A stretch of DNA of 64,000 nucleotides from Chloroflexota bacterium (lineage in GTDB: Bacteria > Chloroflexota > Anaerolineae > Aggregatilineales > Phototrophicaceae), in contig WTGN01000040.1 of NCBI GenBank assembly GCA_011523545.1, positions 1 to 64,000 on the forward strand, read 5' to 3'. Within the stretch, counting starts at the first letter, position 1. Every line of letters begins with the position of its first letter. This document shows positions 10,295 to 19,409 of this stretch, piece by piece. The translations under genes were made by a program, and so were the position numbers. A model generated the notes under the pieces. That model was not told the DNA's origin and made no database searches. It saw nothing but the letters and a program-made list of their open reading frames with translations.

Positions 10295-12241
10295 TTGCTC
10301 GCGGTTATAATTTGTATCATAGACTGGCGGCGCGCCGCGCTGAGACAACTCCGCCCCCCCCCCGTAATATCATTCACTAATAGCAAATTTATAGATTTTT
10401 GCCCGTCGTTCAGCGTAAGGGCGGGCGACTCAGCGAGCCGCGCCTACAGCGTCAGAATCAGCCTCATCGCGCTGGTCTTCCTGCTGCTGGCGGCGGGGCC
10501 GGTCTCGGCGGCGACCATCACGGTGGGCAGCACGTGCAGCCTAAGCGACGCCCTCCTATCCGCCGCCTTCGACTCCGTGGTCGGCGGCTGCGCGGCGGGG
10601 AGCGGCGCCGACACCATCGAGTTGACCGGCGACGTCACCCTGAGCTCGGCCTATTCACCTATCGACTCGGAAATCACGATTAACGGCAACGGCTACAGTA
10701 TAAGCGGCGCCGATGCGTATCGCGTTTTCTCGATCGATAGCAGCGGCAACCTAACCATCAACCGGCTGACCATACGCGACGGCAGCGATTCCACCGGCGA
10801 TGGCGGCAGCGGGATTCGGGTCAGCGGCGGGACCTTGACGCTGAACGATTCGGTTGTGCGCGACAATTCCTCCACCGGTGGCGGCACGGTAAATGCCGGG
10901 GGCATTAGCGTCCAGGGCAGCGGCACTGCGACCATCAACCGCAGCGCCATCCACAGCAACGAAGGGACCGGCTTTGGCGGCGGAATAAACTTAATCGGCA
11001 CCGCCACGGTGACCATCAACCGCAGCAGCATCTACAACAATAGCGCGGGCCCCTCTGGCGGCGGCATTCATGTAGGTATTAACGGCGCAGCAACGGTGAA
11101 CAACAGCAGCATCTACGGCAACAGCGCTCAGCAAGGCGGCGGCGCCCGTACCAACAGTCGCGGCACGCTCAAGCTGAATCACGTAACCATCACCGACAAT
11201 ACCGCGACCGCCACCAGCGGCGTCATGGGCGGCGGTTTAGACATATTCGAAGGCACGTTGGAGATGCGCAACAGCATTGTCTTCGGCAACAATAACCAGA
11301 ACTGCCAGGTGGCCACCTCCGATGTCACTTTTAACGTAAACAGCGGCAATATCATCGGGCCCGACTCTACCGCCAACTGCACGACCGGTCAATCCAGCGC
11401 CGACCCCCTGCTGCAGTCCTCGCCCAGCGGCAGCCCGCCTTATTACGCCTTGAACGCCGGCAGCCCGGCCATTGACGCCGCCACCTGCCTGACGGATATC
11501 CCGGCGGAAGACCAGCGCGGCATGCGGCGTCCGCAAGGCAGCGCCTGCGATATCGGCGCGATTGAATTCACCCAAGCCGACATGCGGTCGCCCAGCGATG
11601 GCGCGAGGAGCGGGAGGCGCGAGGAACAGATGCCGCCGCCGACGCCAAGCCCAACGCCCCGGCCGATGGTCTCGACTTGCACCACGCTGCCGGCGCATAT
11701 TCGCGTCAGCAATATCACCCAGTCGACGCAATGCCAGCAGGTGAGCCCGGCGGGCGTCGGGGACGCGGCGGTGCTGGCGGCCGGCTTCGTCGACGCGGTC
11801 GATGTCTGGGGCTGGGTGCTGCCGGATATGCAGGTCTGCTTCGCGGCGGCGGGCGGGACTTTCCAGTTCATCGACACAACGCCCTTGCCGCGCGTCGTAT
11901 ACGATCTGCCGGCGGTCGCTGTCGGGGACATGGTCTGCGCGACGATCGACCGGCCTGGCATCGTCGTCCTGCAGCCGGGCCCAGCCGCGCCCACAGCCAC
12001 CCCGATGGCGGCTGAAGCCATAGTGGAACGGGCGCCCTGGACCTTGAGCGGCTGCATGGTGCGGACGCAGAACGCGCTGAACTTGCGCGCGGGGCCGGGC
12101 GGGGCGATCATCGGCGCCGTGCCCTACAATGTGACGCTGACGGCCTTTTCACGCACGGCCGATTGGTTCGAGGTGGATTGGTACGGGACGCGCGGCTGGC
12201 TCAAGAACGGCTACCTGGTAGGCATCGGCGCTTGCGGTTAA
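10295..12241 (+). CDS. Secreted right-handed beta-helix (choice-of-anchor Q type) protein with C-terminal SH3-like domain; start uncertain
   Basis: The open frame begins at TTG 10295, but the hydrophobic signal core (SLIALVFLLLAAGPVSA) appears only about 55 residues later and no standard start codon lies closer. The body (roughly residues 70-430) has repeats such as GTATINRSAIHSNEG and GAATVNNSSIYGNSA typical of parallel beta-helix/polymorphic outer membrane-like repeats, followed by LNAGSPAIDAA and QRGMRRPQGSACDIGAIEF, the choice-of-anchor Q ending. A Pro-rich linker follows, then a C-terminal NLRAGPGG-type bacterial SH3 domain. It is probably a cell-surface adhesin. An upstream ATG at 10285 is out of frame because of a run of ten C (10354-10363), and a family A repeat lies between that point and the signal core. 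Confidence 0.75.
   Translation: MLAVIICIIDWRRAALRQLRPPPVISFTNSKFIDFCPSFSVRAGDSASRAYSVRISLIALVFLLLAAGPVSAATITVGSTCSLSDALLSAAFDSVVGGCAAGSGADTIELTGDVTLSSAYSPIDSEITINGNGYSISGADAYRVFSIDSSGNLTINRLTIRDGSDSTGDGGSGIRVSGGTLTLNDSVVRDNSSTGGGTVNAGGISVQGSGTATINRSAIHSNEGTGFGGGINLIGTATVTINRSSIYNNSAGPSGGGIHVGINGAATVNNSSIYGNSAQQGGGARTNSRGTLKLNHVTITDNTATATSGVMGGGLDIFEGTLEMRNSIVFGNNNQNCQVATSDVTFNVNSGNIIGPDSTANCTTGQSSADPLLQSSPSGSPPYYALNAGSPAIDAATCLTDIPAEDQRGMRRPQGSACDIGAIEFTQADMRSPSDGARSGRREEQMPPPTPSPTPRPMVSTCTTLPAHIRVSNITQSTQCQQVSPAGVGDAAVLAAGFVDAVDVWGWVLPDMQVCFAAAGGTFQFIDTTPLPRVVYDLPAVAVGDMVCATIDRPGIVVLQPGPAAPTATPMAAEAIVERAPWTLSGCMVRTQNALNLRAGPGGAIIGAVPYNVTLTAFSRTADWFEVDWYGTRGWLKNGYLVGIGACG
10354..10363 (+). 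repeat. Poly-C(10) tract between promoter and signal peptide
   Basis: Ten consecutive C. With nine (or twelve) C the ATG at 10285 would be in frame with the beta-helix protein; with ten it stops after 31 codons. Confidence 0.8.
10416..10448 (-). repeat. Degenerate family A hairpin in the 5' part of the beta-helix gene
   Basis: GGGCGACTCAGCGAGCCGCGCC then TACA (total split for length). Translated in the gene frame it gives VRAGDSASRAYS, directly before the signal-peptide core, so it has probably replaced the original start. Confidence 0.6.
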
Positions 12242-12928
12242 GCGGGCGGGCGAGCCATTGCGTCGCGCCCGTCTTGGCGAAAGATGACGCGCTCGGGCGA
12301 CTCACCGGGTCGCGTAGACACTGACCGTCAGTCGCCCCTGCAAGCCCACCGTGCGTACGGGCGAGCCAGCGCCTCGCCCCTACAAGCCCACCGTGCGTAC
12401 GGGCGAGCCGGTGGCTCGCCCCAGCAAGGCTTGTCCGCTACTGCCTGCTTGGCGGATAACCTGACGGTCTGCCTGGTGCCAATCCCTCGTTGGCAGTCTA
12501 TGTCAACGCGACTCGCGCGACCTTATGTTCACCCTTTCCACGCTATTCTGCTTTACACTCGCAGCTATGGACGCCCTTAACACTCGCTTTTCGACCTTGG
12601 CGGCGCGCTGTCTTTTGCCGATCGCGCCCCCTCTGAACAGGCGGACGAACCGCCAACCCCCGAAAAACCCCGCTGTATCTATACTGTGCCTATATCTTTC
12701 CCAGTTTTCAGGGGTATTTCAGGGAGGTTTCAGAGGGTTTTCAAGGCATTTGCCGTCTTTTTCTTCCGTTTATGGGCAATCAGCTGTCCTCAAGCGAGTC
12801 CTTCCACCGCCTGCAACACCGATGCCCGACGGCATCAAGCAGAACGGCGACCGGGAGATCGCGCGTACATTTGCGCGCCAACTTACTTGGTATCGGACAA
12901 GCCTTACACCGTCTCGTGCGAACAGGAA
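12242..12928. other. 687-base gap filled with hairpin repeats
   Basis: Family A variants at 12244-12270 and 12294-12319, a 42-bp tandem duplication at 12341-12424, and an 11-base quasi-repeat at 12709-12748. No gene is supported; a 98-codon open frame here is made of repeat sequence. Confidence 0.7.
12341..12424 (-). repeat. Tandem 42-bp duplication containing a family A hairpin
   Basis: Two copies (12341-12382, 12383-12424), each CAAGCCCACCGTGCGTACGG followed by a GCGAGCC/GGCTCGCC hairpin. The copies differ at the stem bases (AGCGCCT versus GGTGGCT). Confidence 0.75.
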
Positions 12929-14290
12929 TCAAATCCCGGTCACGTCGATGAACCAGCGCTCCAGCTCGGCTTCCATCGCGGCCGCTTTCTGCGGATGCTG
13001 CGCCGCCAGGTCATGCTGCTCGAAGGGGTCCTCGGCGATATTGAAAAGCAGCGACGGCGGCGGATCAGGGATGTCGCGCGGCGGAAAGGGCTCGTCAACT
13101 ATGCCGTCAAAACCCTCAGGATACCACTTGACCGCGTTGTCCATTGGCGTCTCAAAGCGGGTGACCTCCATCGCCTCCGCAATCAACGGGCGCAGCAATT
13201 TCCAATCGCCATCGCGCCGGGCGGCGTTGCTCGTGCCGACGGGACTGAAGCGGTTCCATTGCCAGCAGCGCGGCGGGTAATCACCCGCGCCTTCGCCGCG
13301 CAAAACGTCGGTGATATCGACCCCGTCCAGGGCGATATCAGCCGGAGGCGCCAGGCCGGCCAGATTCAGCAGCGTGGGGAACCAGTCGGTGAAATGCGCC
13401 ATTTCGGCGCTGCGCCGGCCCGCGTCAAGACCGTCGGGCCAGCGAATGATCAGCGGCACGCGAATGCCGCCCTCGTAGGTGTTGCCTTTGCCGCCGTTGA
13501 ATCCATAGTTGAAGCGCCGCTGGGAGAAGCCATGCCAATCACCGAGGGCCGGCCCGTTGTCGCTGGTGAAAATCAGGATTGTATTATCGGCGATGCCGCA
13601 GCTTGCCAGTTTTTCGCTGATGCGCCCGATGCCGGCGTCCATCACCTCGATCATGGCGTAGATCAGGCTCACGCCCAGGCTGAAACCGGCGTCAACATAT
13701 TTCCGCGCGATGGCGTCCGGCGCTTCCAGCGGGAAGTGCGGCGCGTTATAGGCCAGGTGCAGCAAAAAGGGCTCGTCGCGATGACGCTCGATGAAATCGA
13801 CCGCCGCCTCGCTGAAGACATCGGTCAGGTAACTTCCCCGGTCGCCATATTCGATGCTGCCGTTGCGGTCGAGCCGGTATTGATAGAAAGGACTCCAGCC
13901 GCCTTGAAAGCCGACAAACTCGCGATACCCGCGCGCGCTGGGGTGATAGCGCCGGTCGAGCGCGCCATTGTGCCACTTGCCGATGAGCCCGGTGGCATAA
14001 CCGGCGGCGCCAAATACATCGCCCATCGTCCTTTCGCCGAGCCGCAGCCGGTCAACGCCGCGCGCTTCAAAGGTGTCGATGCTGCCCGTGCGATGGGCAT
14101 AGCGGCCGGTCATCAGCGCGGCCCGGGCCGGCGTGCAAACCGGCGCCGCCGAATAATGCTGCGTCAGGCAAAGGCCCTCGTCCACCAGCGCATCAAGCTG
14201 CGGCGTGCAGGAAATCTGATCGTTGAATATGCCGAAATCGCCGTAACCCATGTCATCGGCGATGATGAGGATGATATTTGGACGGCTCAT
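12929..14290 (-). CDS. Type I sulfatase (arylsulfatase family)
   Basis: 453 residues. Metal ligands D12 and D13 lie in IIADDMGYGD; the formylglycine motif is C52-T-P-A-R56 followed by LMTGR; K105/H107 (GKWHNG), H185 (NAPHFP) and D244/N245 (FTSDNG) complete the site. It hydrolyses sulfate esters after Cys-to-formylglycine conversion by a separate enzyme; the substrate is unknown. There is no signal peptide, so it probably acts in the cytoplasm on imported sulfated compounds. It is translationally coupled (ATGA overlap) to the upstream double-FHA gene, an unusual partner. Confidence 0.93.
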   Translation of the reverse strand: MSRPNIILIIADDMGYGDFGIFNDQISCTPQLDALVDEGLCLTQHYSAAPVCTPARAALMTGRYAHRTGSIDTFEARGVDRLRLGERTMGDVFGAAGYATGLIGKWHNGALDRRYHPSARGYREFVGFQGGWSPFYQYRLDRNGSIEYGDRGSYLTDVFSEAAVDFIERHRDEPFLLHLAYNAPHFPLEAPDAIARKYVDAGFSLGVSLIYAMIEVMDAGIGRISEKLASCGIADNTILIFTSDNGPALGDWHGFSQRRFNYGFNGGKGNTYEGGIRVPLIIRWPDGLDAGRRSAEMAHFTDWFPTLLNLAGLAPPADIALDGVDITDVLRGEGAGDYPPRCWQWNRFSPVGTSNAARRDGDWKLLRPLIAEAMEVTRFETPMDNAVKWYPEGFDGIVDEPFPPRDIPDPPPSLLFNIAEDPFEQHDLAAQHPQKAAAMEAELERWFIDVTGI

Positions 14291-15012
14291 GTCGCTCCGT
14301 TGTGATCCCTCTGTTCGTTGGCGGGCTGCAGCGGGAAACCGGTGTGAAAGACGGTCATGGTGCCGCCAAAGGTGATGCGGTCGCCATCGCGCAGCTTGTG
14401 CGCCACGCCGCCGGTGATCGGCTGGCTGTTGACGGCTGTGCCATTGATGCTGCCCAGATCAAAGAGCTTCCAGCCCCCCTCTTCTCTCACCAGGAAGGCG
14501 TGCGGGCGCGATACGGTAGGATCCTGCAAGGCGATCTCCCAATTCGAGCTGGGCGTCGAGCGCCCGATGTACAGCTCCTCCTTCAGCAGGGCGAAGATCT
14601 GCCCGCGCTGCGGCCCGCGGGTGATGCGCAGGCTGGCGCGGTCGCCGGCGACTGCGGAGACCGGCTCGGCCACATCTTCCTGCGCCTCGCCCGCCGCCGA
14701 GCGCAGCTTGAGCACGGAGACGAAGAGATGCAGCTCATCCCCGATTACGAGCGGGTTCATGCCGTAGACCTGCACACCGTTGACAAAGGTGCCATTGGCG
14801 CTGCCGACATCATCGACGGTGAAGGCGCCATCCTTGCAACTGACGACCGCGTGCTCGCGCGATACATGCCCTTCGGCGATCTGAATGTCATTGCTTGCCG
14901 AGCGCCCGATTCTGACGCTGTCACCATCGCGCAAAGGGTGTTCATTGGTGCTGCCGGTGAAGGGATCCAGCCAGACCAGTTTGGCCAGCGGTTCCCTCGT
15001 ATTCTCATCCAT
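14287..15012 (-). CDS. Protein with two FHA domains
   Basis: 241 residues. Two forkhead-associated domains: the first around residues 20-95 (VRIGRSASNDIQIAEGHVSR, then EHAVV and SANGTFVNG), the second around 120-225 (LYIGRSTPSSNWEI, SRPHAFL, SINGTAVN). FHA domains bind phosphothreonine peptides, so this is a likely adaptor for Ser/Thr kinase signalling. There is no membrane segment. Its stop overlaps the start of the sulfatase. A TACAAT box (15048-15053, minus strand) upstream is a possible -10. Confidence 0.9.
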   Translation of the reverse strand: MDENTREPLAKLVWLDPFTGSTNEHPLRDGDSVRIGRSASNDIQIAEGHVSREHAVVSCKDGAFTVDDVGSANGTFVNGVQVYGMNPLVIGDELHLFVSVLKLRSAAGEAQEDVAEPVSAVAGDRASLRITRGPQRGQIFALLKEELYIGRSTPSSNWEIALQDPTVSRPHAFLVREEGGWKLFDLGSINGTAVNSQPITGGVAHKLRDGDRITFGGTMTVFHTGFPLQPANEQRDHNGAT

Positions 15013-15136
15013 CTCCGAGTTCCTGAATAAAGCCTGCCGCTACCATTATTGTAGCATAAGCGGGGATTGGCGCGCTGTTGGCGGGGCTGCGCCTCTGGGA
15101 TTTTCGTCTGTTGGCGGCTGGAGGTAGCGGCTGGAT

Positions 15137-15634
15137 TTAGTTGGCGGACATTCTCTGGTGAATGTAGTCGGGGCAGAGTTCGTGGATGGTCAGGCCGTTT
15201 GTCTCAAGCTGCTCCTTATCACGAGCCCAGCCAATGTCGGTGGCATAATATATCGTAGCGTACGGATCGCATTGAATGGCCACTGCAACAAACTTTCTGT
15301 CCTTGCCATGTGTTACAGAAAATGGGGGCGGAAGGAGCGCATTGCCGTCTCTGTCAAGCTGAATTGGCCTCATGACAAGTCTGTAAAAGAGGCGGCTTGA
15401 AAGGTCATTTAGAAGTCTCTCAGCTACGCCACCTGGGCGAACGTTTCGCCGGTACTCCGAAAGAATCAGATAGGTTTGATAGCTATCAATTACGAGCGAG
15501 TCATCACTTGCGCTAAATTGCTCCAGCCAGTCCTGACAGGCCAGGATACAAGACTTCTCTGCATCCGTTTCCATATCCGCTACAAATTCATCGACCAGAA
15601 CCCACACGTTGGTATCAACTACCACTTCCGACAA
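15137..15634 (-). CDS. PIN-like nuclease partnered with AAA ATPase
   Basis: 165 residues from TTG 15634, which has GGAG seven bases upstream (a TTG two codons earlier lies too close to it). PIN-fold acidic residues are in place: D7 in VVVDTNVWV, E60 in ILSEYRRN, D112 in GKDRKFVAVA and D133/D139 in YATDIGWARD. It should cut RNA (or single-stranded DNA) with Mg2+ or Mn2+. Its start overlaps the ATPase gene by 20 bases, so the two are translated together. A lone type II toxin with a lost antitoxin is less likely, given the coupling to the ATPase. Confidence 0.75.
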   Translation of the reverse strand: MSEVVVDTNVWVLVDEFVADMETDAEKSCILACQDWLEQFSASDDSLVIDSYQTYLILSEYRRNVRPGGVAERLLNDLSSRLFYRLVMRPIQLDRDGNALLPPPFSVTHGKDRKFVAVAIQCDPYATIYYATDIGWARDKEQLETNGLTIHELCPDYIHQRMSAN

Positions 15635-17009
15635 TTTCAAGCTCCTGACTTCGACGTTCGAGTGCCGCCTTCAGCATTGTATGTAGATCCCCGCTAATGT
15701 CGCCCATGAACTTTTCAGGCCAGTTTGAGATTTGTCCAAAGCGGTCCAGGTCTACTTCGTCAATCGTTGCGCCGCTGGCGCCGGGCTGGCAGTAGTACAT
15801 CTTGATGTTTTCAGGCGTGGCGAAGGCGGGCGACGCCTCGGCAATGCGTCGCTGCAGGCGCCGAACGATGTGCTCGCTGTGGCTCTCGACGATGAGTTGC
15901 AGGTTGCGGGTTTCGGCGACGTGGAGCATGAGGTCGGCAAGGGCGGCTTGGGCGTTGGGATGGAGGTGGAGCTCGGGTTGTTCCAGCAGGATGATGGAGC
16001 CTTCCGGCGCGGACAGCAACATCGTAATCACGGGCAGCACTTGCGATACACCGAAGCCGACGTCCAGCAGCGCGCTTTCAACTTCATCAATCTTGACAAG
16101 AACTTCGTAGAATCGACCGTGGCTGCCAGCTACCCGTATGGTCAAATCCTGTGTCAGATCAAGTTTCTTTAGCCAGTCTGCTACGCCTTTCCTAAGCCAG
16201 CCATCATCGCGCTGCGACGACGCGAGCGCAGCAAAGGTGTCCGCACCGTCGGGCTGAGCGACTTCCGTTTTCCTCTCGCCAGTCCACTGATAGAACCGCC
16301 GAGGATGCTGGCGCATGGGTCCGAGGTAGCGAATTTTGCCGGTCATATTTTCGAATGCTAGCGCAAACTGAGGATCGTAACTTTGTTTGCCGTCCGTGAT
16401 TTCGCCTAGTTCCATGTTTAACGGGAGTTGGTAACAGTTGATGGGGCCTTCGGGAATCGAAGCTGGGTGTATCTCTTCCGCAAACGCATCTAGGTCCAGA
16501 TAGGCAATGTCGTGCAACGAATCAGAGTGGTCGACGCGGTATTCATCCGGCCCTTGACGCTCCATCCGAATGAAGCAGTCGAACGTTTCGTCTCCCCATA
16601 CGCGATAGCCCAGATGATCAACGATTACATCATTCTCCCACCGCCAGGAAACTGAGTGCTCCAAGTTGATAGCGGGACCGTATCGAGGATTAAGGTATCC
16701 TCGCCGGAACCGGAAGACCGAGTGGGCGTTAGTTTCCCACGCAAGCTTCATTCCTATCGGCAACTTCTCCGAATGCGCGAGAACCAGATCCCGATAACTC
16801 CCCAAATCAACGTAATCGCGCGTGCCGCCGCCAAAGTTGAGATGTTGGCTCGGATCTCGGCTCGCGACCGTCTGCTTCAACATCAGAAGCGACTGCAATA
16901 TCGCGGACTTGCCCGAGCTATTCGCCCCGAACAGCAGCGTGATCGGCGCCAGTTCGATATCCAGCTCTTTCCAGCATTTGAAGTTTCGCAAGCCAATTCT
17001 ACGGAGCAT
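15615..17009 (-). CDS. AAA/ABC-type ATPase with DUF3696-like C-terminus
   Basis: 464 residues. Walker A is G28-ANSSGKS; the ABC-like signature region is DVGFGVSQVLP; Walker B with catalytic acid is IILLEQPELHLHP; the switch His is in VESHSEHIVRR. The final 60 residues (GQISNWPEKFMGD onward) fit DUF3696. This architecture is the OLD/AAA15 group of SMC-like ATPases that sense DNA or phage proteins and activate partner nucleases. It is coupled to the PIN gene downstream. A TATAAT box lies at 17039-17044 on the minus strand and AGGGAG before the start. Its DNA is visibly lower in GC than the LCP gene next to it. Confidence 0.85.
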   Translation of the reverse strand: MLRRIGLRNFKCWKELDIELAPITLLFGANSSGKSAILQSLLMLKQTVASRDPSQHLNFGGGTRDYVDLGSYRDLVLAHSEKLPIGMKLAWETNAHSVFRFRRGYLNPRYGPAINLEHSVSWRWENDVIVDHLGYRVWGDETFDCFIRMERQGPDEYRVDHSDSLHDIAYLDLDAFAEEIHPASIPEGPINCYQLPLNMELGEITDGKQSYDPQFALAFENMTGKIRYLGPMRQHPRRFYQWTGERKTEVAQPDGADTFAALASSQRDDGWLRKGVADWLKKLDLTQDLTIRVAGSHGRFYEVLVKIDEVESALLDVGFGVSQVLPVITMLLSAPEGSIILLEQPELHLHPNAQAALADLMLHVAETRNLQLIVESHSEHIVRRLQRRIAEASPAFATPENIKMYYCQPGASGATIDEVDLDRFGQISNWPEKFMGDISGDLHTMLKAALERRSQELEIVGSGS

Positions 17010-17038
17010 GATGCATTCTCCCTCGCCATTCCGCGTTC

Positions 17039-17044
17039 ATTATA
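17039..17044 (-). promoter_or_regulatory. Candidate -10 box of the ATPase/PIN pair
   Basis: TATAAT on the minus strand, 30 bases before the ATPase start; no convincing -35 hexamer. Confidence 0.4.
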
Positions 17045-17091
17045 GCAAATGGGGATTGAAGCCAGAACAGAGGGCGGTGTTAGCGCCCGCT

Positions 17092-18660
17092 TTAGCCGCT
17101 GATGATCTCGAGCGCGTCCTCGCCCAGGGCGATCAGCACGCCCTCGGCTATCCGGCCATCGCCGCTGCGTAAGATGCGATCTTCCGGCAAGCCCATCAAT
17201 GCCGCCAGATACTTCGCCGTCCAGTTGAAGCGGCCGTATTCTTGTATTTCAGTCAGCGCCCGCCAGCGCGTCACATCATTGCCGATGTCATCCACGCGGA
17301 CGCCTTTGGCCACCAGCCAGTCGCGCGTGTCGCCGGCCAGGCCGATCACGTCTGTCCCGTTGTAGACGTAAACCAGCGAATTTTCCGCATCGGCGCGCGC
17401 CTTCATCTCGGCCAGGGTCAGCTGTGTCTGTGGATAGAAGGTGTCCAGAATGAGATCGCGGATGGCGGCGAAATCGGGATAGAGGACTTGGTCGCCTTGC
17501 GGGCTCAGCCCGGGAAAGGCGTAGAGATTGTCGACCACGCGATAGCGAATATTCTCGCGCTTGATCTCGCCAAGCAGGTCGCCCAGGGCGACGATGTCAT
17601 TCAGTTCCAGGTTCGTGCGGTAGTTCCCTTGCAGCGCATCCCAGAGCGTAAAGGCTTGCGACAGGAAGTTGATGACGCCGCCGGCGCTCAAGAGCTCCGC
17701 TCGCAGGGCATCCAGCACCTGCTGCTGACGGCGCGCGCGATCAAAATCGCCGCCTTCAGTCGCCCGCGTGCGCGCATATTGAAGCAAGGTCTCGGCGTCC
17801 ATCAGCTGCTCGCCGGGCTGGAATTGCACATGGATCGTGCCGTAGCGATCATCGGGATAATCCGGGTCGTCGATGAATTCGGTCACGGTGACAGGCACGC
17901 CATTGGGCGCCAGCGTGTCGACGATTGTCGTGAAGACATCGAAATTGACCAGCAGGTACTTGTCCACCCGGACGCCGAAATTGGCCGCGATCGTCTCCAT
18001 CGCCAGCGCCGGACCGCCACCGCCCGGGTAGGCGTTGCCATCGCCGATGAAATTCGCCTGGTTAATGCGCGCGCCGCCGAAGTCGGGGATTTCCACCCAG
18101 AGGTCGCGCGGAAGCGACAGCAAGCCGACCGACTTGGTGGCAGGGTTGATATTCAGCAGCATCATCGTGTCCGTGCGGAAGGGGCCGGGGTCATCGGTGG
18201 CGCTGCGCTGGTCGATGCCCAGGAGCAGGATCTGAATTTGGCGCGGGTCGCTGATGCGCGGCAAAGCGGCCGTCGGCTCAATGGTGGGCGCGGGCGTCGG
18301 CGGCAGCGCGGTCGGCAGCGGCGTCGCCTGAGCGCGGGGCGGCGCCGGCTCGCTCGTCGGCGGTGGCGAGCTTGGCGCAGCGGTGATCAGCGGCGTCAAT
18401 TGGAGCAGGGGCGCGTTCAGGGGCCGGGCATTCAGGTCTGCGGCCACGTCGTCGCAGCGGCCGGTGATAGCGCAGCGCAGGGTCGTCAGCGGATCATCCA
18501 CCGCCAGGCCGGCCGCGTTCAAGTCGACAACGGTGCGCTGGGCCAGAACGAAGCCAGTGAAGGAGCACAAACCCGTCAGCGCCAGGAGCGCGACGATAAT
18601 ACCCAGCCCGGCCAAACATCCGGAAACGCGCAATGAGCCCCCGTTTCCTGCATACGCCAT
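17092..18660 (-). CDS. LytR-CpsA-Psr (LCP) family protein with LytR_C domain
   Basis: 522 residues. A membrane anchor spans about 16-40, then a Pro/Thr-rich stalk to about 130, the LCP catalytic domain about 142-370 (LLLGID, R162-T-D164 before MMLLNINP, SLPRDLWV with R185/D186, GGARINQANF) and a C-terminal LytR_C domain (VYNGTDVIGLAGDTRDWL) about 430-520. LCP enzymes transfer polyprenyl-phosphate-linked glycopolymers to the cell wall or glycan acceptor outside the membrane. A TATAAT (18679-18684, minus) lies 18 bases before the ATG and no ribosome site is visible, so the mRNA leader must be very short. Confidence 0.9.
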   Translation of the reverse strand: MAYAGNGGSLRVSGCLAGLGIIVALLALTGLCSFTGFVLAQRTVVDLNAAGLAVDDPLTTLRCAITGRCDDVAADLNARPLNAPLLQLTPLITAAPSSPPPTSEPAPPRAQATPLPTALPPTPAPTIEPTAALPRISDPRQIQILLLGIDQRSATDDPGPFRTDTMMLLNINPATKSVGLLSLPRDLWVEIPDFGGARINQANFIGDGNAYPGGGGPALAMETIAANFGVRVDKYLLVNFDVFTTIVDTLAPNGVPVTVTEFIDDPDYPDDRYGTIHVQFQPGEQLMDAETLLQYARTRATEGGDFDRARRQQQVLDALRAELLSAGGVINFLSQAFTLWDALQGNYRTNLELNDIVALGDLLGEIKRENIRYRVVDNLYAFPGLSPQGDQVLYPDFAAIRDLILDTFYPQTQLTLAEMKARADAENSLVYVYNGTDVIGLAGDTRDWLVAKGVRVDDIGNDVTRWRALTEIQEYGRFNWTAKYLAALMGLPEDRILRSGDGRIAEGVLIALGEDALEIISG

Positions 18661-18729
18661 TCAATAAACAGGCGCGGATTATAGCATAAAGCCGCGCCGC
18701 CGCTGCCCCACGTTATGGCTACGCTCGGT

Positions 18730-19272
18730 TCAGCGCAGGCTGCGGATGTATTGCCCGGCGTCGGGAATGTGGACCGGCAGGTGACGATACATCGGGCGAG
18801 GCGGCAGGACCATGATGCCTTCGATCATGCCGCCCAAATCGGTCGCCTCGGCCAAGGCGAATGAAGGCGCGCGCCCCCAGTCCTCATCGGTCATATCGGC
18901 GATGGCGCCTTCCAGGCCCGCGCTGATCCGCCGATACTCGTCGAGCTGGGCCGCCAGGCTGGAATCGGCGCGCTCGGCGATGCCGCCATAATGGATCTCG
19001 CGCCCGCGCCGCGGGTCTTTTACCGCTTCGATCGCCCAATGCATCTGCCCGGCGCCCCATTCGCCGATCGCCTCAAGCGTATAAACTTCGTAGCAAATGA
19101 GATGCGCCAGCAGGTCTTTGAAGGAGCATTCCTGGTCATAATACATGCCATGCTCAATCGTGTTGCGGCGCGTCATTTCTTCATCACTCAGCTCATCTAT
19201 CAGCGCCGCCACCGCTTGATGCTCGATTCTTAACAGGCGCAGGGCTTCGCCGCGGTCAACAGTGGCTCGCAT
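18730..19272 (-). CDS. DinB/ClbS-like four-helix protein
   Basis: 180 residues, start preceded by CGGGAG seven bases upstream. The pattern EALRLLRIEHQAVAALIDEL then WSFKDLLAHL-like segment (SFKDLLAHLICYE) fits the DinB/DfsB/ClbS superfamily, whose members bind metal through scattered His residues and include thiol transferases and protection proteins. Helical throughout, no signal peptide. The C-terminus (PRPMYRHLPVHIPDAGQYIR) is less typical. Exact function unknown. Confidence 0.6.
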   Translation of the reverse strand: MRATVDRGEALRLLRIEHQAVAALIDELSDEEMTRRNTIEHGMYYDQECSFKDLLAHLICYEVYTLEAIGEWGAGQMHWAIEAVKDPRRGREIHYGGIAERADSSLAAQLDEYRRISAGLEGAIADMTDEDWGRAPSFALAEATDLGGMIEGIMVLPPRPMYRHLPVHIPDAGQYIRSLR

Positions 19273-19409
19273 CGTCTCGCTCCCGGTTCTGTTTCCGATT
19301 GCTTCAGTGTACCCAAATCAGCCGCCGCTTTCGAGCCTGGCGCCCGCCGCGCCACATCTACCCCCTCGTTCCCCCCATAGCAATGGGCTGAAGAGCGGAC
19401 ATGTTCAAT

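Noticed and set aside
12284..12580. 98-codon open frame
   Set aside because: Composed of family A repeat units in tandem; no domain and no ribosome site.
12686..14305. 539-codon plus-strand open frame
   Set aside because: Antisense shadow of the sulfatase and FHA genes, whose motifs and overlap are convincing; high GC keeps the opposite frame open.
17242..18636. 464-codon plus-strand open frame
   Set aside because: Antisense of the LCP gene; low-complexity His/Arg/Gln-rich translation.
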